Positions 1 to 13,600 of a stretch of 64,000 nucleotides of DNA are shown one piece after another. The notes under the pieces are model-generated. The model had not been told where the DNA came from, did no database searches, and saw nothing but the letters and a program-made list of their open reading frames with translations. Each line of letters opens with the position of its first letter. Position 1 is the stretch's first letter. The stretch is from Nectonema munidae (taxonomy: Eukaryota; Nematomorpha; Nectonematoida; Nectonematidae). The DNA is taken from positions 1,579,946 to 1,643,945 of the forward strand of contig JAUIRK010000894.1 in assembly GCA_030549495.1 (NCBI GenBank), in the 5' to 3' direction. Both the position numbers and the translations under genes were made by a program.

Positions 1-41
1 TCCAAATTTTTTCTAATTGTTGTATCGGCTATTCAAAAGAG

Positions 42-283
42 CACTGGCGGATCCAGGGGGAGGGGGCTCGGTCCCCTATGGAGTGAGGCCTCAAAAATTC
101 TTGTTTCCCTTCATTCACCAGGATTTCTATGGTATTGAAATTTCGTTTATTTGGTTTTGCAAAATTGGTTTTTATTAAGAAATATTGATGGAGACGATGA
201 TGACAACGTCTGAACTTTAAAAAACCAACAAAATTAATATTTCAAATTAGCCCCCCTATGGTCCATTTCTGGATCCGCCACTG
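42..283. mobile_element. hAT-type MITE, 242 bp
   Basis: The left end reads CACTGGCGGATCCAG and the right end is the complement of CAGTGGCGGATCCAG, giving near-perfect terminal inverted repeats of about 15 bp. The flanking octamers caaaagag (34-41) and gaaaaggg (284-291) agree at 6 of 8 positions, as expected for an old 8-bp hAT target duplication. The interior is short, G/C-rich at the ends, and codes for nothing recognisable. Confidence 0.7.
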
Positions 284-729
284 GAAAAGGGAATGACTAA
301 AATGCGCAGATTTAAAAAAAGTAGGGAGACGAAAAATCCTTGGATAAATTAAAGATAAGAAAAGTTAGTAAAGAAGAGCTTGCAAATGTATTCTTGTTGC
401 AAGGAGTTTTGAGAGAAACAGAATTTCTATGCAAAAAAATAAACTTTTGTTTTGAACAAATCAGTCGTCAAAAGAAAAAAACAGATACACCAGAATTAGT
501 TCATCTGTTCAACACTCAGTTTAGCGGTTCATCAGCTTCAACAAGTTGTCCATTGAGTTTTTGACACAATCTTCTTGAATGACATTGGGAATATTTTTGC
601 TCTTCCCTCAACTAAAACTTCTATTGTACAAAGTTGGCGTGAATGATATGCCCTCAAACTTCGTGACTTTTTCTAAAATCGCTTGCTGCATCTTTTGATA
701 CCATTTTCATGGTGGTTGAATGAATCTAT
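284..729. other. non-genic stretch
   Basis: A 74-codon open frame starts with TTG near 340, but it has no recognisable motif and no splice or start context. Nothing else is identified here. Confidence 0.4.
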
Positions 730-1585
730 CATGTCAAAATCTGTCAATCAAAATCAAGTGTGCATTTTTACAACAACATTTTGATTTAAATAATGTCTAT
801 AACTTATAATTTAGTGTTTACATTAGATACACCCTTGAAAATGTCGATCAAAATTTTGATTGATGTTAAAATTGCTCATGAAAGCATTCATTAAAATTTT
901 AAATAAAAATTAAATCGACCATGCTATTGCACTTCTCAACTCAATTTTAGCAATTAGTATTTGGAAATGTCTGAAAGTGTCAATCAAATTTCCGATTTAC
1001 GTCTCAGAGTGTGTCTTCAAAAACAGTTATCCTCATTTTAAATAAGATATGTTTTATTTTAATAAATCGGACATGCTGATTTTATTTCTTCACTCATTTT
1101 CGCAATTAGAGTGTAAAACTGTCAATCATATTTATGTTTGACGCTTAAAATTATTTTCAATAAAATATATTTTTACACTAGAGCAACCATACTCATTACA
1201 TTTTTCGACTTCGTTTTCGTTATTGGTATGTGAAAATGTCAATCAATTTTGTTAGTTTCGTCTTAAAATAACTACGATGCTAAGTTCATTTCAGGACATA
1301 GTTCTCGCAATAAGAGTGCTAGAATGTAAGATGAATTTTTTTTTTATCAAGTATAACATTTCAAAAAAAAATAAGTTTTACAGGTATTTGATTTAAAATT
1401 CTAAATTTTGGTGGCTGAAAATCTTACGAAAAATAGCCTTCAAATTTAAAATTATTTTTAATACAATACAGTCCTAGTTTTTCATTTCAGTACGATTTTT
1501 TGGTCATTACAAGGTAAAAATGAGTGAAAGTGTCAATTGAATTGGTAAAAATCAGTTCAAAATATAATTTGTCAAGTTTTTTCTC
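730..1585 (+). repeat. degenerate tandem repeat, unit about 120-150 bp
   Basis: Four or five diverged copies follow one another. Each has an ACCATGCT-like start, a TTCTCAACTCATTTTCGCAA-like block, the core AATGTCAATCAAATTT, and ends near CGTCTTAAAA. The core recurs near 745, 840, 980, 1115, 1235 and 1530. The copies are strongly diverged, so the array is old. No coding potential is seen. Confidence 0.5.
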
Positions 1586-4521
1586 ACAATCTTTATTTGT
1601 TATAGCACAATTGAGTATGAGGGAAGTAAGGGAGGGATCTGAATGCACATTGAAATGAGAACGCATGATCAAAAGAAAAATGAAATAGTAACTCGCTTTA
1701 ATAAAATGATTTTATATCCTTATATGTATTAATCCTTTCTGGAGCTATATAGTTTTAAGAAACAAGTATATGTAACTTGCCTACATGGAAGACATATCTT
1801 TTTCGGATGAAAAAAGAGTTGGTGTAAAAATTTTCTGTTGAGATTTTCAAAAAACATCTTCATCGTGAAGAAGATCTTCCTTTGTGAATCAAAAATCACT
1901 AAACCTTTATCTTATTAGTTAATATTTCAACTATCAATTGACTAAAAAAGACATCTGAAAATTTTCAAACAGTTAGAGTTACCATAACCAAGACAGATAA
2001 CCATATGTATAGATATAGCTATTCTAAATTTTTTATTATAAATGTGAATCGAATTTTACCAAATTTTCCTTGGTGTGAAAGAGCGACACCTTTTGATGAT
2101 GATTAGGGGAAAACATTTTGTAATTAAAAAAAAAGAGGATTATGAATGATTTAATGAGTAAATATTAATCACCTGTGTATAGATTAACACAAATACCATC
2201 ATGATGAAATAGAGAAAGGTCGAATTGCTAAATGCGATGAAAATTATTCAAAAATGATAATAAAAAAAAATCTGACCAATAATAATTGATAGAATAAATA
2301 AATACTAAATGTCTTCATCTGATGTAAAAATAGTCAGAAACTCTATACCAAAGTCTCTTATGAATTTATTCAACCTTTGCCTGCTCTATTGCATTCTAAG
2401 TTATTCATTCCGAAATATTTGAAAAAAACCTATTTAAACAAATCAACAACTACTTCTTATTTTATTACTGAAGAGGTGATTTCTCGATTTAATAAAGCCC
2501 TTTTACTCCATTCCTCAAGAAATAATTTGGAAAAAAACATGGCGGCTTCCTGAAGTTTAATGCTGAAATTTCTAAAGTCTTATTTTGTATGAAAGATGCC
2601 AAACAATTTTTGCCAATTAAATCCTTCATCACTTCGACAAAAATCAATGTTGGAGTTCGCTAGGAACTTTTTGTTTATAGTAATGATACATATCTAGCAG
2701 CAAATTTTGTAAAATAATAATTGGTTTTACGGCTATTTTCCAGCAAGCTAGGGTCTACCAGGTTCTAAAAAAACCGTTAAACAATTTTCAGAGTCTAGTC
2801 GCGAAAATATGAAATAAAAAAAGATAAAGAGGCTTTTTTACTTAATTTTATTTCTCCATTCATTTCTATTCAGTACATCTATATTAACTTGAGCCGTCTT
2901 TTTCAAAGACTCAACTGTTTCGAAAGTTTAATTGACTCATCTCAAGTTGGATTTCTGATCGTGACATCCTTTTCACCAGTCCAAATTAACAAATGTAAGA
3001 TGAACATTTATTTAAAATAAAAACATTGGTAATAATTTTTATAAAAGTTCAGATGACATTCTCTGTCAAATAAATTAGGGAAAATAGCACTTTACAAAAA
3101 CAATTTGAAGAGATGTTTAATTAGCGATGTTAGATCAACAAATGTGAGGTTGTGCGAAAAAAAGCTTATATTATTTATGCAAGTGTGTATGCATATTTAT
3201 TTGACGTTTGCATTGTGCATAATAAGAGTGAAGTGACAGCTTTGTATCCGAGATTGAATTGGCCAGGCAAAGCGACATCTCTCTCACGATTGACCAATGA
3301 AAATGCTTTCCTTTCTTCCATCACGGTAGACAGTTTTGATTTTGCCATTTGCATATACTTTTTGCTAAAATGCGATATCATGAAATAGCTTTAAATAAAT
3401 CAATTGCATCTCTGTGCGCATTGATGCAAACTTGTTTGTTATTTCAGAAGATTGTTACCGAGACAGAAAATAAAGTGCAAACAAAATGTTCCATTTTAAA
3501 GTTTTTTGATATTCCTTTGTTTTTAACGGCATCCATTAAAACAAAGAATCGCGGGGAATTTGCATGAACCGACGACCATTAGTCCCAAAGAGTTATACAC
3601 GACAAATAAGCCCACAAGAAAGACATTGTATCATTTTTTCAGGGTAACCCATATTTATTATTGACCTAGTTGTGAATTATCTATATTTTTTGAATATAAA
3701 AATACGCAATACAGTACATATACTACATATGATTATGATTGAAAGATTAATAAAATTTTGCATGTTATTATTGCATTTTAGGTGTATAACAGGCTATGCG
3801 TATGCACACATCCTTAAAATTATCGGAAACTATTCAATATTTTAGGTGTGTAAGGCTTTCCTATTTTATGTGTATAATATTAAATAGCATTATAATGAGT
3901 GAGTTTCATGGCAAACATGGAATAACTAAGTTATCATTTATTTTAAATCTTCGATAAAAGAAACTAATCTCTACTAAGCTTCTCTTACTTAGAATTTATT
4001 TAGCGTAGAATGCATAGATTAATAGGACATTTCTTTAATGTATTGAAAAAGTAAATTTTGTTAAATGCAGTAAATACATGGTAGTAAGCATGCTGGGCCT
4101 TCTCTCAGTTAAAACTAAAAATTGCGTGATCTCAATCTTAATTTGGACGCTGCAATAAAATAAAATAGTACTTATTTCAAAAAATCAAAAATGATTGTGA
4201 TCGCGAGTGAATTTCTAAAAAAATAATAATCATATTTTCTCCATCCCAACTTTTTAACGAAAAAAAATCTAAAAAAGCACATTTTCAGAAGGACTAATTA
4301 CAAAGTTCTTAAACCCAACAAGTACATCAAAAAAAGCTTAACATTTTTAAAACAATTTCTATAAGCCCTCTAAATCTCCCCTTCACGATGACAATAAAAA
4401 GCTTCTAAGCGGTGAAAAGCGAAATGTTAGCGCTCAACCCACCCCAACCTCATTCCTAGGAGTTGAACCGCCTTTTCACCTTCTTATCATATTACAGATT
4501 GGAGAGAAAAAGCGCACTCAC
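1586..4521. other. non-genic stretch, possibly the last intron of the CPAP-like gene
   Basis: AT-rich sequence with stops in all frames. A GC-richer patch near 3150-3560 has short overlapping frames on both strands, but no splice signals or motifs I trust. The minus-strand gene at 4522-23775 ends in a donor site, so its next exon should lie here or before position 1. I looked for a continuation of the G-box repeat on the minus strand here and did not find one. Confidence 0.4.
2722..2775 (-). repeat. scrap resembling the 3' end of an RTE-like LINE
   Basis: On the minus strand this matches 15668-15710 (plus), with the shared core CCCTAG, TTGCTGG and TAGCCG. Both resemble the 3' UTR of the LINE that ends at 33750 (CCTGGTTAGCTGGGAAAACG). 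No coding sequence remains. Confidence 0.35.
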
Positions 4522-4672
4522 TTTATACTCGTGAGTGTGGTACTCTTTGCTTCCATCGCTGAAGCAGATTGTCTTGTTTCGATTCCTGTCAATCACTACA
4601 ATCGTCCCATCTGTTAACTTCAAAATTTCGGATGTATCCGCATTTATGAACTTGACGCTTCCATCTGAAAAC
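4522..4672 (-). CDS. CENPJ: CPAP-like exon 8 (TCP10/G-box, second half)
   Basis: Acceptor TTTACAAG precedes 4672 and donor GTGAGT follows 4522. The first base completes an Arg codon split with the previous exon. It encodes FSDGSVKFINADTSEILK and, after LTDGTIVVIDRNRNK, ends ..SDGSKEYHTHEYK. These are the regular DG turns and the HT..K end seen in the CPAP G-box just before the REYPDG strand of vertebrate proteins. That strand is not found downstream within the window. Confidence 0.75.
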
Positions 4673-7600
4673 CTTGTAAATAGATAATAATAATAATAAT
4701 AATAATAATGGTGATAATCTATAGAATCTTCTTTTGTGGCACCGTGATCATGCCGTGAAAAACTCTCTTTACTGGATATGAGCGGGGCGGAGCGAAGTTC
4801 AGCATTCTGTTTGAATGGGAATTATTGCATGAAGAGTGAGTTGAGAGAAATCATTTCATTTTACATAAAACTCTTCCAATTTTATCTTTTATAAAGGGAT
4901 GTTTAGCCATTGCTGAAATTATTGGAGAGGGGTAATATTTTTTTAATATTTAATAAATTAATAGAAATTTGTTTCAAGTATGCAGCTGAAATAAATTTTT
5001 TGGATTTGTATTGATAAAAAAATGGAAATAACATAAAAAAAGCTATAAAATTATTGAAAGGAGAGACTTCCTCTTCTTCACCCTGCCTTTCCACCCAAAG
5101 GTGTGAGATCCTGTATTTATGTATATGTTTTGTATTAAACCCATAAAATAATAGAGCTTAAATTAATAAAATCAATTAGTAAAATTAATGAGTTTAAAAT
5201 GCACTTTTCATCCGCGCAATGACATTTTTTCTTAGCACCTGGAAAGCCGATTTTTGTATCTAAAAAACCATTGCATTGTAACGAAACGAATCAAGCTAAA
5301 ATGGTAGCAAGCAGAAAAATAAAACAAGCAATTATTCATTTAAAAAATAAAAATTAAAACAAGTATTGCAAGAAACGAAAATGTATTGTTTTTGAGACCA
5401 AGAAACGACAAATGTATTCCTTTTTTAAAAGAAGAAGTCTATCTGAGGTCATTAAGCTTCATTGGCGAATGAAATTGAATACCTAATCTCTTGTTTCTGA
5501 TTGGGATATTCTATTTCTGTTCTTCCAGTTGCAAAAACTTTAACTTTGAGTCCATCTGGCTTAACAAATTGAATGCATTTATCGCTTTCGAAGTAATGAA
5601 GCACTAAGCCACTTTTAAGTGTGAAGGCTGCGCATCCATTCTTCGTGGTGCCTGAGTCAATAAAGCCTAAAAACACATTATGATGTCATGAGACTCAAAA
5701 GTAAAGAATTAATAGTTGCGAGTACACACACTCAAAACTGTATATATCAATCCTCTGGGAGTTATACCATTTTTAGTTGTAATTTGTCTTTTTGCAATTC
5801 TGTTTCCTTTAACTTTTTTTATAATTTTAGTTTTTGATTTCTTATATTTATATTACTTTGCCATGTACTGTTTTTAATTTCTTTGATATTTCAATTATTT
5901 ACATGATGAATTTTTTTAAAAAAAATAATATGAAAAAAGTAAAAATTTATAAATTTAGTGTTTGAAAAAGTTAATGAAGGAAAACAAGATTTATTTGCGA
6001 AATAATTAAAATACTTTAGTTTCTCATTTTCTGCAAAAAAAATTCAGAATTGCAAAAGGACAAAATAAAATTACAAAAAGACAAAATAGAATTCAGTTAT
6101 GGTAAAAAAAACGTCATTTTATACTTCAGCGTGTATTTTTAGATTTTATAAAATAGAATTTTGTTAATGTAAAAATGATGTAAAATATGATATCCTAATG
6201 TCCAAGCGACCGCCCTCCCCTTCCCCAGTAGAAAGAGCCGCTGATTCCAAACTTGAGCCAGAGTTGATACTCTTTGACATTTCATGCTGAGTTTTTAATG
6301 GATCCGTCTCAATTGAGAGACTCACAAATTGCTTAATTGAAATTAATTGATTTTTTATATTTAAAAATAAATTTATCACTATTTACTTAAAATTATTCTT
6401 TTTTAAATACTTTTTTTACACGAAAAAATATTCGATACTTGAGGGAACAATTTTTAACATCATACATGAAAAAAAAATTGATGTTTAAAATTTTTTGAAA
6501 ATATCATTTTTATTTTTGTACACAATACAGTTTAGAATATATGCATCTTATTGAACTGAATGAAGAGATACAGAAAATTTTTAATTTGGCTAAAGTGTAT
6601 CAAGGTTGCTTTTATTTCCAAATAAATGATTGCATAATTCTTGGAAAACTTTTTAGTCTCTTGCCCGAAAATGGAAATCAGCTTGACACAAGAGATGTAT
6701 GGGAGAATCTTATTATCGGGTGAAAAATTCAAGAGCAGCATAATACGCGATATAGTACCATACTTGAGTGTATATCATAATAAAAAAAAGGTAAAAAAAA
6801 AGCATTTTATTTTAACACAATTCAACAAGTAAACCCTAATACTGTTTATGAACTTATAAAGCATAGTATTGTTTGATTTTTAAAAGAAACTACCCAAGAT
6901 AAACTAGTTGTTTGCGCTCACCTAAAAAATTCAGAATAAGGGTTTGAACTGGGATTTTTGCAAATCATTGGGCATTCGTAATATACTTTTTAGTAAGAGT
7001 ATGCTTAAAATATTACAACGTATATACATTTTGGAATGACTGTATCATGGTGCTAAAACGGAGAAAATCATTACAATAAACTCACCATCCTCACAAGAAA
7101 GAAACTCATCCCCAAATACTTCATGAATACTGTGAAGTGTGTGATGCTCTACGAGATTTGTGTCTTCATTGATTTGAATCGCGTTTGAACGTGATAGCTG
7201 TGTGGTGCACTTCTCAAAAACATTAAAGCTGATCTAGTTTGAAAAAAAGGAAAAATGGCATAAATTTATTTCAAAAGCGTACTACCTCCTTCGAATGCTT
7301 CAAATCTTTATCGGAGGAAAGTTGAGGAAGACAGTTTTCTTTTTCCGATTCCAGTTGGGAGATCGTTCTCATCAAGTTTTTACATTGTATTTGATGATTT
7401 GTCTTCTCCCTTTTCAACTTTATTTCAAGATTGTCAAGCTAATGAAAACAATAAGCGCAATAAATAAAGTTTTGAATGACACAATGCCCCCAATTTTTAT
7501 AAAGTTTCCTCAACGTTTCAACAAAATACAGAGCCAGAGCGTGCGGACGAGTGTTGAAAAATCGGTTGAAAAAATCGGAAAATCCTGTTTTGAAAATGCT

Positions 7601-10600
7601 CATCATAACCAAAAGCCGTATTAAAAACTGGTTTTTTAGATTGTAAATTTTTTTTACCTATTTTTATCATTTTTATTTATTATATTGTTTTCTTTTTTTA
7701 ATTTTCTTTTTTTACATATTTGAATTATTTTTTTATATTCTTTTTTTTTTTTCTTTTATTCAAAATGTCTTCCTTTAAATCTAAAATTTGGAATTATTTC
7801 ACAAAATTTGGGAAAGAGTTTGCAACATGTAATATTTCCAAGAAAACTTTAAAGTGTTCTGGAGGAACGACCTCAAGCATGAAATCTTAAATTCAAAAAT
7901 TCTAAAAATATTCGTCAAAATATTAAATCCAGTTTTTGTAAAATTGTATTAATTACGAACAGCATAAGTGGTCACTATGTGTTGACTTCAAAATTGTTAA
8001 CTTTTTGTTGGGACAACAATCTGGATACACAAAGTTTCCCTGTTTTTACTGTCTTTGGGATAGTAGAGATAAGAACAAGGCACTGGACACAAAAAGAATG
8101 GCCTCTGAGAGAAAATTCAATTGTGGGAAGCAAAAACATTATAAAGGAGCCGCTTGTTGAAAAGAAAAAGATTATTTTGCCTCGTCTCCATATTAAATTG
8201 GGTTTGATGAAGCAGTTTGTAAGATCATTGGACAAACAAGGAGGTTGCTTTAAGCACATAATTAACTCAAACTCCCGTGTTAGCTTAGAAAAGTTGATGG
8301 CAGGAGTCTTTGACGGTCTCCAAATCAGAAAGCTAGTAAAAGATGATAAATTTGTGAGATCTATGAGCAAAATTGAATCAAATGCTTGGCAAAGCTATGT
8401 TGAAGTCATTAACAACTTCCTTGAAAACAATAAAGCTGAAAATCCAGAGCTTGTAGAAAAAATGCTGGTAAATTTCAAAACGCTTGGCGCAAATATGAGT
8501 GTAAAAATGCACTACTTACACAGCCACTTGGATAAATTCCCTGAAAATCTTGGGCAAATGGGCGAAGAGCAAGGGGAAAGATTTCATCAAGAAATAAAGA
8601 CAATGGAAGAAGATATCAAGGTGGGTGGGACGAAAACATGATGGCGGATTATTGTTGGGGCTTACAGCGCGAAGAACCAAAAGAATTTCACAGAAAAAAA
8701 AGAAAGTCGAAGTATTTTTTTAAATAATTTTTTTATATAATGAATAAATAAATTTTTTTAATTTGAAAAAATAGGTGTCATTAAGTAAAAATTTAAAAAA
8801 TTTGAAAATTAAATTATGTAAAGTTGCCTTGTGTAATCAATAGAAAAAATATCTTTATTAGCTAGATGTTTTAAATTCTATTGTGTTGTCAATAGTAAAT
8901 GTATGCAAGAAAATTTAGCTAATAATATAATAAGTACGATATGCCACATCCTAGGTCTCACACAATGGTTAAAAGTATGGTAATTAAATTTTATGAAAAA
9001 AAAGTTTGAACTTTCTTCGTATTTTAAAAATCAAGTCAAAATGATGTTCGATATTTTTGTCTTTGGATGAATTTACACCCAAAATCGAAGAAACTTGACA
9101 CTTAGTATATTTAATAATGAAAATTTTTAGTGTCTTGATATGGTTCAAATTTTTGGTTGTTAAGAAATTAAAGCAATTTTGGATTGTAAAATAAGATGAA
9201 ACAGTCTTCTCCATGTGATTGAGTGTTTTTTTTGTTCTATTGAAAAGTTGCATCAATAAAGCTTTATGTGTTATAGCATCTTCTGAAGTTTTTTATGATG
9301 AAGAATGGAATTTTTTGGAAAAACTTATTGCATCTTTGCAACCTTTGGAAACAGTTTTGAAACTTGTATGCTCTTGGAATGCAATTCTTCTTGAAACAGA
9401 TATACTAATTAAGTTCTGCTTAAGAAAGTTAGAAGACAATCTTCTGACTTGAGAGAAAGACTTCTCAAAGACATTTTCCTAAGACATATATACAATTAAC
9501 ATCAATACTCAGCCAACTTTGAAGAATACAAAAAAGAAAGAACCAATGCCTCTGCATTTTCTGAATTGTCTCGTCAAGGTGTAAAAAATTTCATTTTGAC
9601 TTGTGTAATAAACTGTTTCCCATTGTAACAACTTGTGAAAATCCGATTGAAATATCGAATTCTGGAGTAACTGAAACGTAAAACATCATTGAAGCTCTTT
9701 GTGTAAAAGAAATACTTGAAAAGTTCAATAAAGAAGTTAAAAAAACTTAAACTTCAAAGAAAGTAAATTTAAATTCAGAAAATTTAAATACAATAAGTTC
9801 AAGATTGTTCAACGTTTGAAGCAACTTTTAAAAAGTGTGAAAAACTCGATAAATTGAACACTGCGCTATGCTCAGCCAAACCAACACGCGTTGAAAGTGA
9901 AAGATCATTTTCTGTTGCTATTTTTTTTATTTCACCTATTCCCGCAAATTTATCAGATTATGTATTTATAAAAACTCGAAATGCTTTGTGTTTTTTAGGA
10001 TGTCATTTTCAAAAAAACAAAATAAACAATTCTGAAAAAAGTTAAATACAAATTTGATTACTGATATCAAAATCAAATAAATGAATTGTTTTATATCCAA
10101 AAGTATACATCTTTAAATTATATAGTTTTCTATTTTTTCGAAAGAGGTTATCACTTACCTCTTTAACGAGTGTACGCTCAAAAAAAAGTTGACAAATTTT
10201 TAAAAAAAGTTTTGACTCTAATATTAAAAAATATTTAAATATGACAAAATCAAAAAAATTGCAAACAAACTTTGTGCAACTTGCGCAAACAGTGGCAAAT
10301 GCATTATTATCATTGAACACAAGTAACATCTCCCTCATTTTCTCTTTTTCTTGACTTCTATGTGAACATTTTATGATGTTGTGAGATAAAATGTTTCACA
10401 GCAATGTGATTAGTGCTTCATCATCAAAGCTAGGCTTTTTTCTAGTTCTACCAGAAAAAAATCTCCTTTTGTATTTGCAGTTTTCCATACAATTGGAGTG
10501 AATTTTTGTAAACAAGATATATGCATTCAAGGCTGAAATATCTAAAATGTTTCCAAACACAACCATTGGCCATCTGTTTGCTTTCCTTCCTATAGTGTAA

Positions 10601-13600
10601 TTAGAACACATTTGGTCAAACGTATCAACTCAACCCTTTGTCTTGTTGTAATCTGAGTTCATTTCAAGAAGTTTTTTTTCCATTTTCTTGAATATTTAAA
10701 TTATGTTGATAAGTGCTCTCTCTGTAAAGCAACACATTTATTTTTTTGAAATATAAGAAATGATAGTAAAATTATCTGTAAAACGAAAAATAGAAGTGAG
10801 GAAGTTTTTTGGGACAAGCAGAATTTACAGGAAGCAGAATGAAAGTTTTCTTTTTTTAATTGTTGAAATGGATGTCATTTTATGTTTGGAAAGAAGTTTC
10901 TCACTTAGTGCAAATGATGCAAAAAATTATCATAAGTAACGTTATGACCCTTCAAGCCTTTACACAAATCGAACACAACGTTTTTCCAATTTTAGTGTTC
11001 GGCTATTTTCGAAGATATGGCAAAATTTTCCAGACATAATGTGTTTCATTGTCACAAAGAATCCAAAATTTTAATCTAGACTTGCTTGGCATATATTGTC
11101 GAAAAGGACATCTACCTTTGTAGCTTCTCAGATCCTCATCAATTGTAAGAAAATTTTTTTGGATTGAACAACTTTTGCAGAATTATTTCCCATTCTTCCC
11201 AAACATCTCTGACAGGAGCAAACTTGTCTAATTTCTTTCCTTCAGAACAACTTTCAGAAAAACTTGAAGAATCGGTGTATATAAAAGTGTTTTTTCAGAC
11301 ATCTTAATTATATATTTGAAAGATTACAAAACAAGCATTAATTCCAAAAATGTATGATTTCTAGAAACAATAAAAACTCAATAAAAGTAATAATAACATG
11401 CATAAGAATATATCTCTGATCTAAGCAATAATCAAAACTTTACTAAAGTAATTCGAATAGTTTATAACTTTTAAAGCCATGGATTTTTTTTATATCTTTT
11501 AAAGCTTATAGTTATATTTAAAAAATGCAAAAAATTCCGTGCCAAAATAAGATTTTTTTTTTAAAAAAAGTTGCAGTTTTATTTTTTGGGGGGTCCAAAT
11601 GGACATAAAGAGGGCACTAGGGTTAAGTAAAGCCGGTTTTAAAGTTGAACGTTATTTTTCAACCCTAGAGGGGACAGATCGCCCTTCTATCCTGAAAAAA
11701 TATCTGCCCTGCCCCCTTGGAAATTTTTTCTGGCCCCTATGTCAGATTTCTGACTAGGCCACTGGCCCACACCCACAGTTTAATTATACAAAGTGCCACC
11801 ACCCATATCTCTACACAAATTCATATAAAAATCTTTTAAATAAAAAAAATACTGCATCAGATAATGACACTCGATCGTATATGTTTCAGAGCATGCTGGA
11901 TACGACATTTACAAGTTTAGGGTTCAAATCCCAATCGAAGCCAATTATTTTCAGGAAATTGTGTCTAATAAGGCTAAAAAAAGTCTTAGGGAATCTAAGA
12001 GTCAAGAATTATCAGCTTTGCTAATTTTTAGGTCTTTTTCATAACAAAAATTATAAAACTTAAGTCCTAATACTCGACTACCCACCAATCCCACACCATC
12101 ATTATCTCATTTTTTTTATCTAAATCCGACTGTTATATCATTTTTACTTTAAGTGCGTCTTCTTATTTTTAGTACGTAAGATTTTAAAACTAATTTTTGT
12201 TTTATTTTTTAATTATTATTATTTAGTTTTTTTTCATAATTAGGAGTTTTTATCTAGTTATACTAATTTTAATTTTTTTTTATAGTTTTCATTTATTTAA
12301 TTTACTTATTGTAAACTATAAATAGTAGTTAAAAAATTAAAATTGGTAAGATAAAAAGTCATAAAAAATAATAATCTCTTTTCGTTAAAAAAAGAATGAA
12401 AATAAGATTACAGTGGTTGTGTAGGGGGTTGAATGGATGAATGTAAGTCGTATTGAACGAACGTGTGTTCTAAAATTCGATTTCAAATCCCATCAAAAAG
12501 ATTTGATTGCATTAAATCTAAAAACTATGAATACTACATAATTTAGATTTTAGAGACTCTGATGAGAAGTTAGCATCGCATTCGCGTGGTTGTATTTATA
12601 TAGGCAGGAAATTACTTGAAGCTGTTTGCTTTATCTGAGATCATATGGGTTTTATAAGGAAGCATGCCAGAGTTTTTCAAAAATCCAAAAAATTAAAACA
12701 CTAATTTTGCTAGATTAAAATTTTTTACAAACAGTTTATAATAAAAATTGAATTTTCACAAGAATATTTTAGCAAAAATAATAAAATTTATAATAATGCT
12801 GAATAATTATAATCCAAAATGTTTTTTATTTGAATTTTTGGTACATTCCAAAATGCATTTTTTACGATATTAAGCATTAGGCCATATTTTCCGAAAATTT
12901 CGATACTGAGCATTGCTTCATAATTTTGGATATTGCAAATAGACCTGATCAAAGTCCGGTATTCATAATAGATCAGAACTCGACTAGACCGTATATATTT
13001 TGAACCGGCCTATAATATCTACGGATCAGATCGGGCCAAACTGAACCGCTAGGATCGGTTTTAACCAGTTCTGAAATGGAGCGTGTACACTGTACAGTTC
13101 TAATTCCAGACATACACTTTTTAAGCTTTTTCTCAAAATCACCTTTACTCTGCTTTCAAAATAATAAATTCATACTTTTATTACACTATATGTATACAGT
13201 GAAGTTTCTTGATACGAACACCTCATTATTCCGGCCATACCAAAAATAAGAACAATCTATTATGATTAATTTTTTTGGGTGCGTATCAATTTTTAAACAT
13301 TCATTTCTTCAGCCAAAACACTTCTCTAATAAGGAGATTAATGTCAGTCCAAAGCGTGTAGTACGCATCATTGAAGTTTTAATGGAAGAGAGCTTTCAGT
13401 TCGCACTACAAAATTCGTTCCAATTATTCTCATGTGATTACGGTATTCGCTTGAAGGCGTTTAGGAATCTATTATTCGGAAAATAGGCAACACATGGTTT
13501 TTCCGCTTAATCCATCTCTAATTCAATCGGAAGGTGCTCACACCATCCGATTGGCGAATAGAGTCGCAGGTGTGCGCAAACTACAAACACACACGCCATT

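Larger units (their letters stand above)
11773..13196. other. non-genic stretch with tRNA-like heads
   Basis: AT-rich. It contains two tRNA-like segments (11866-11942 and 12405-12495) and a diverged repeat with aaccg/ggttc blocks (12957-13085). Nothing else is recognised. Confidence 0.4.

Noticed and set aside
340-564. 74-codon frame starting with TTG
   Set aside because: No motif, no start or splice context, and no similarity I recognise.
3152-3567. Overlapping frames of 60-78 codons on both strands in a GC-richer patch
   Set aside because: Neither strand shows a domain, splice borders or a link to the neighbouring exons.
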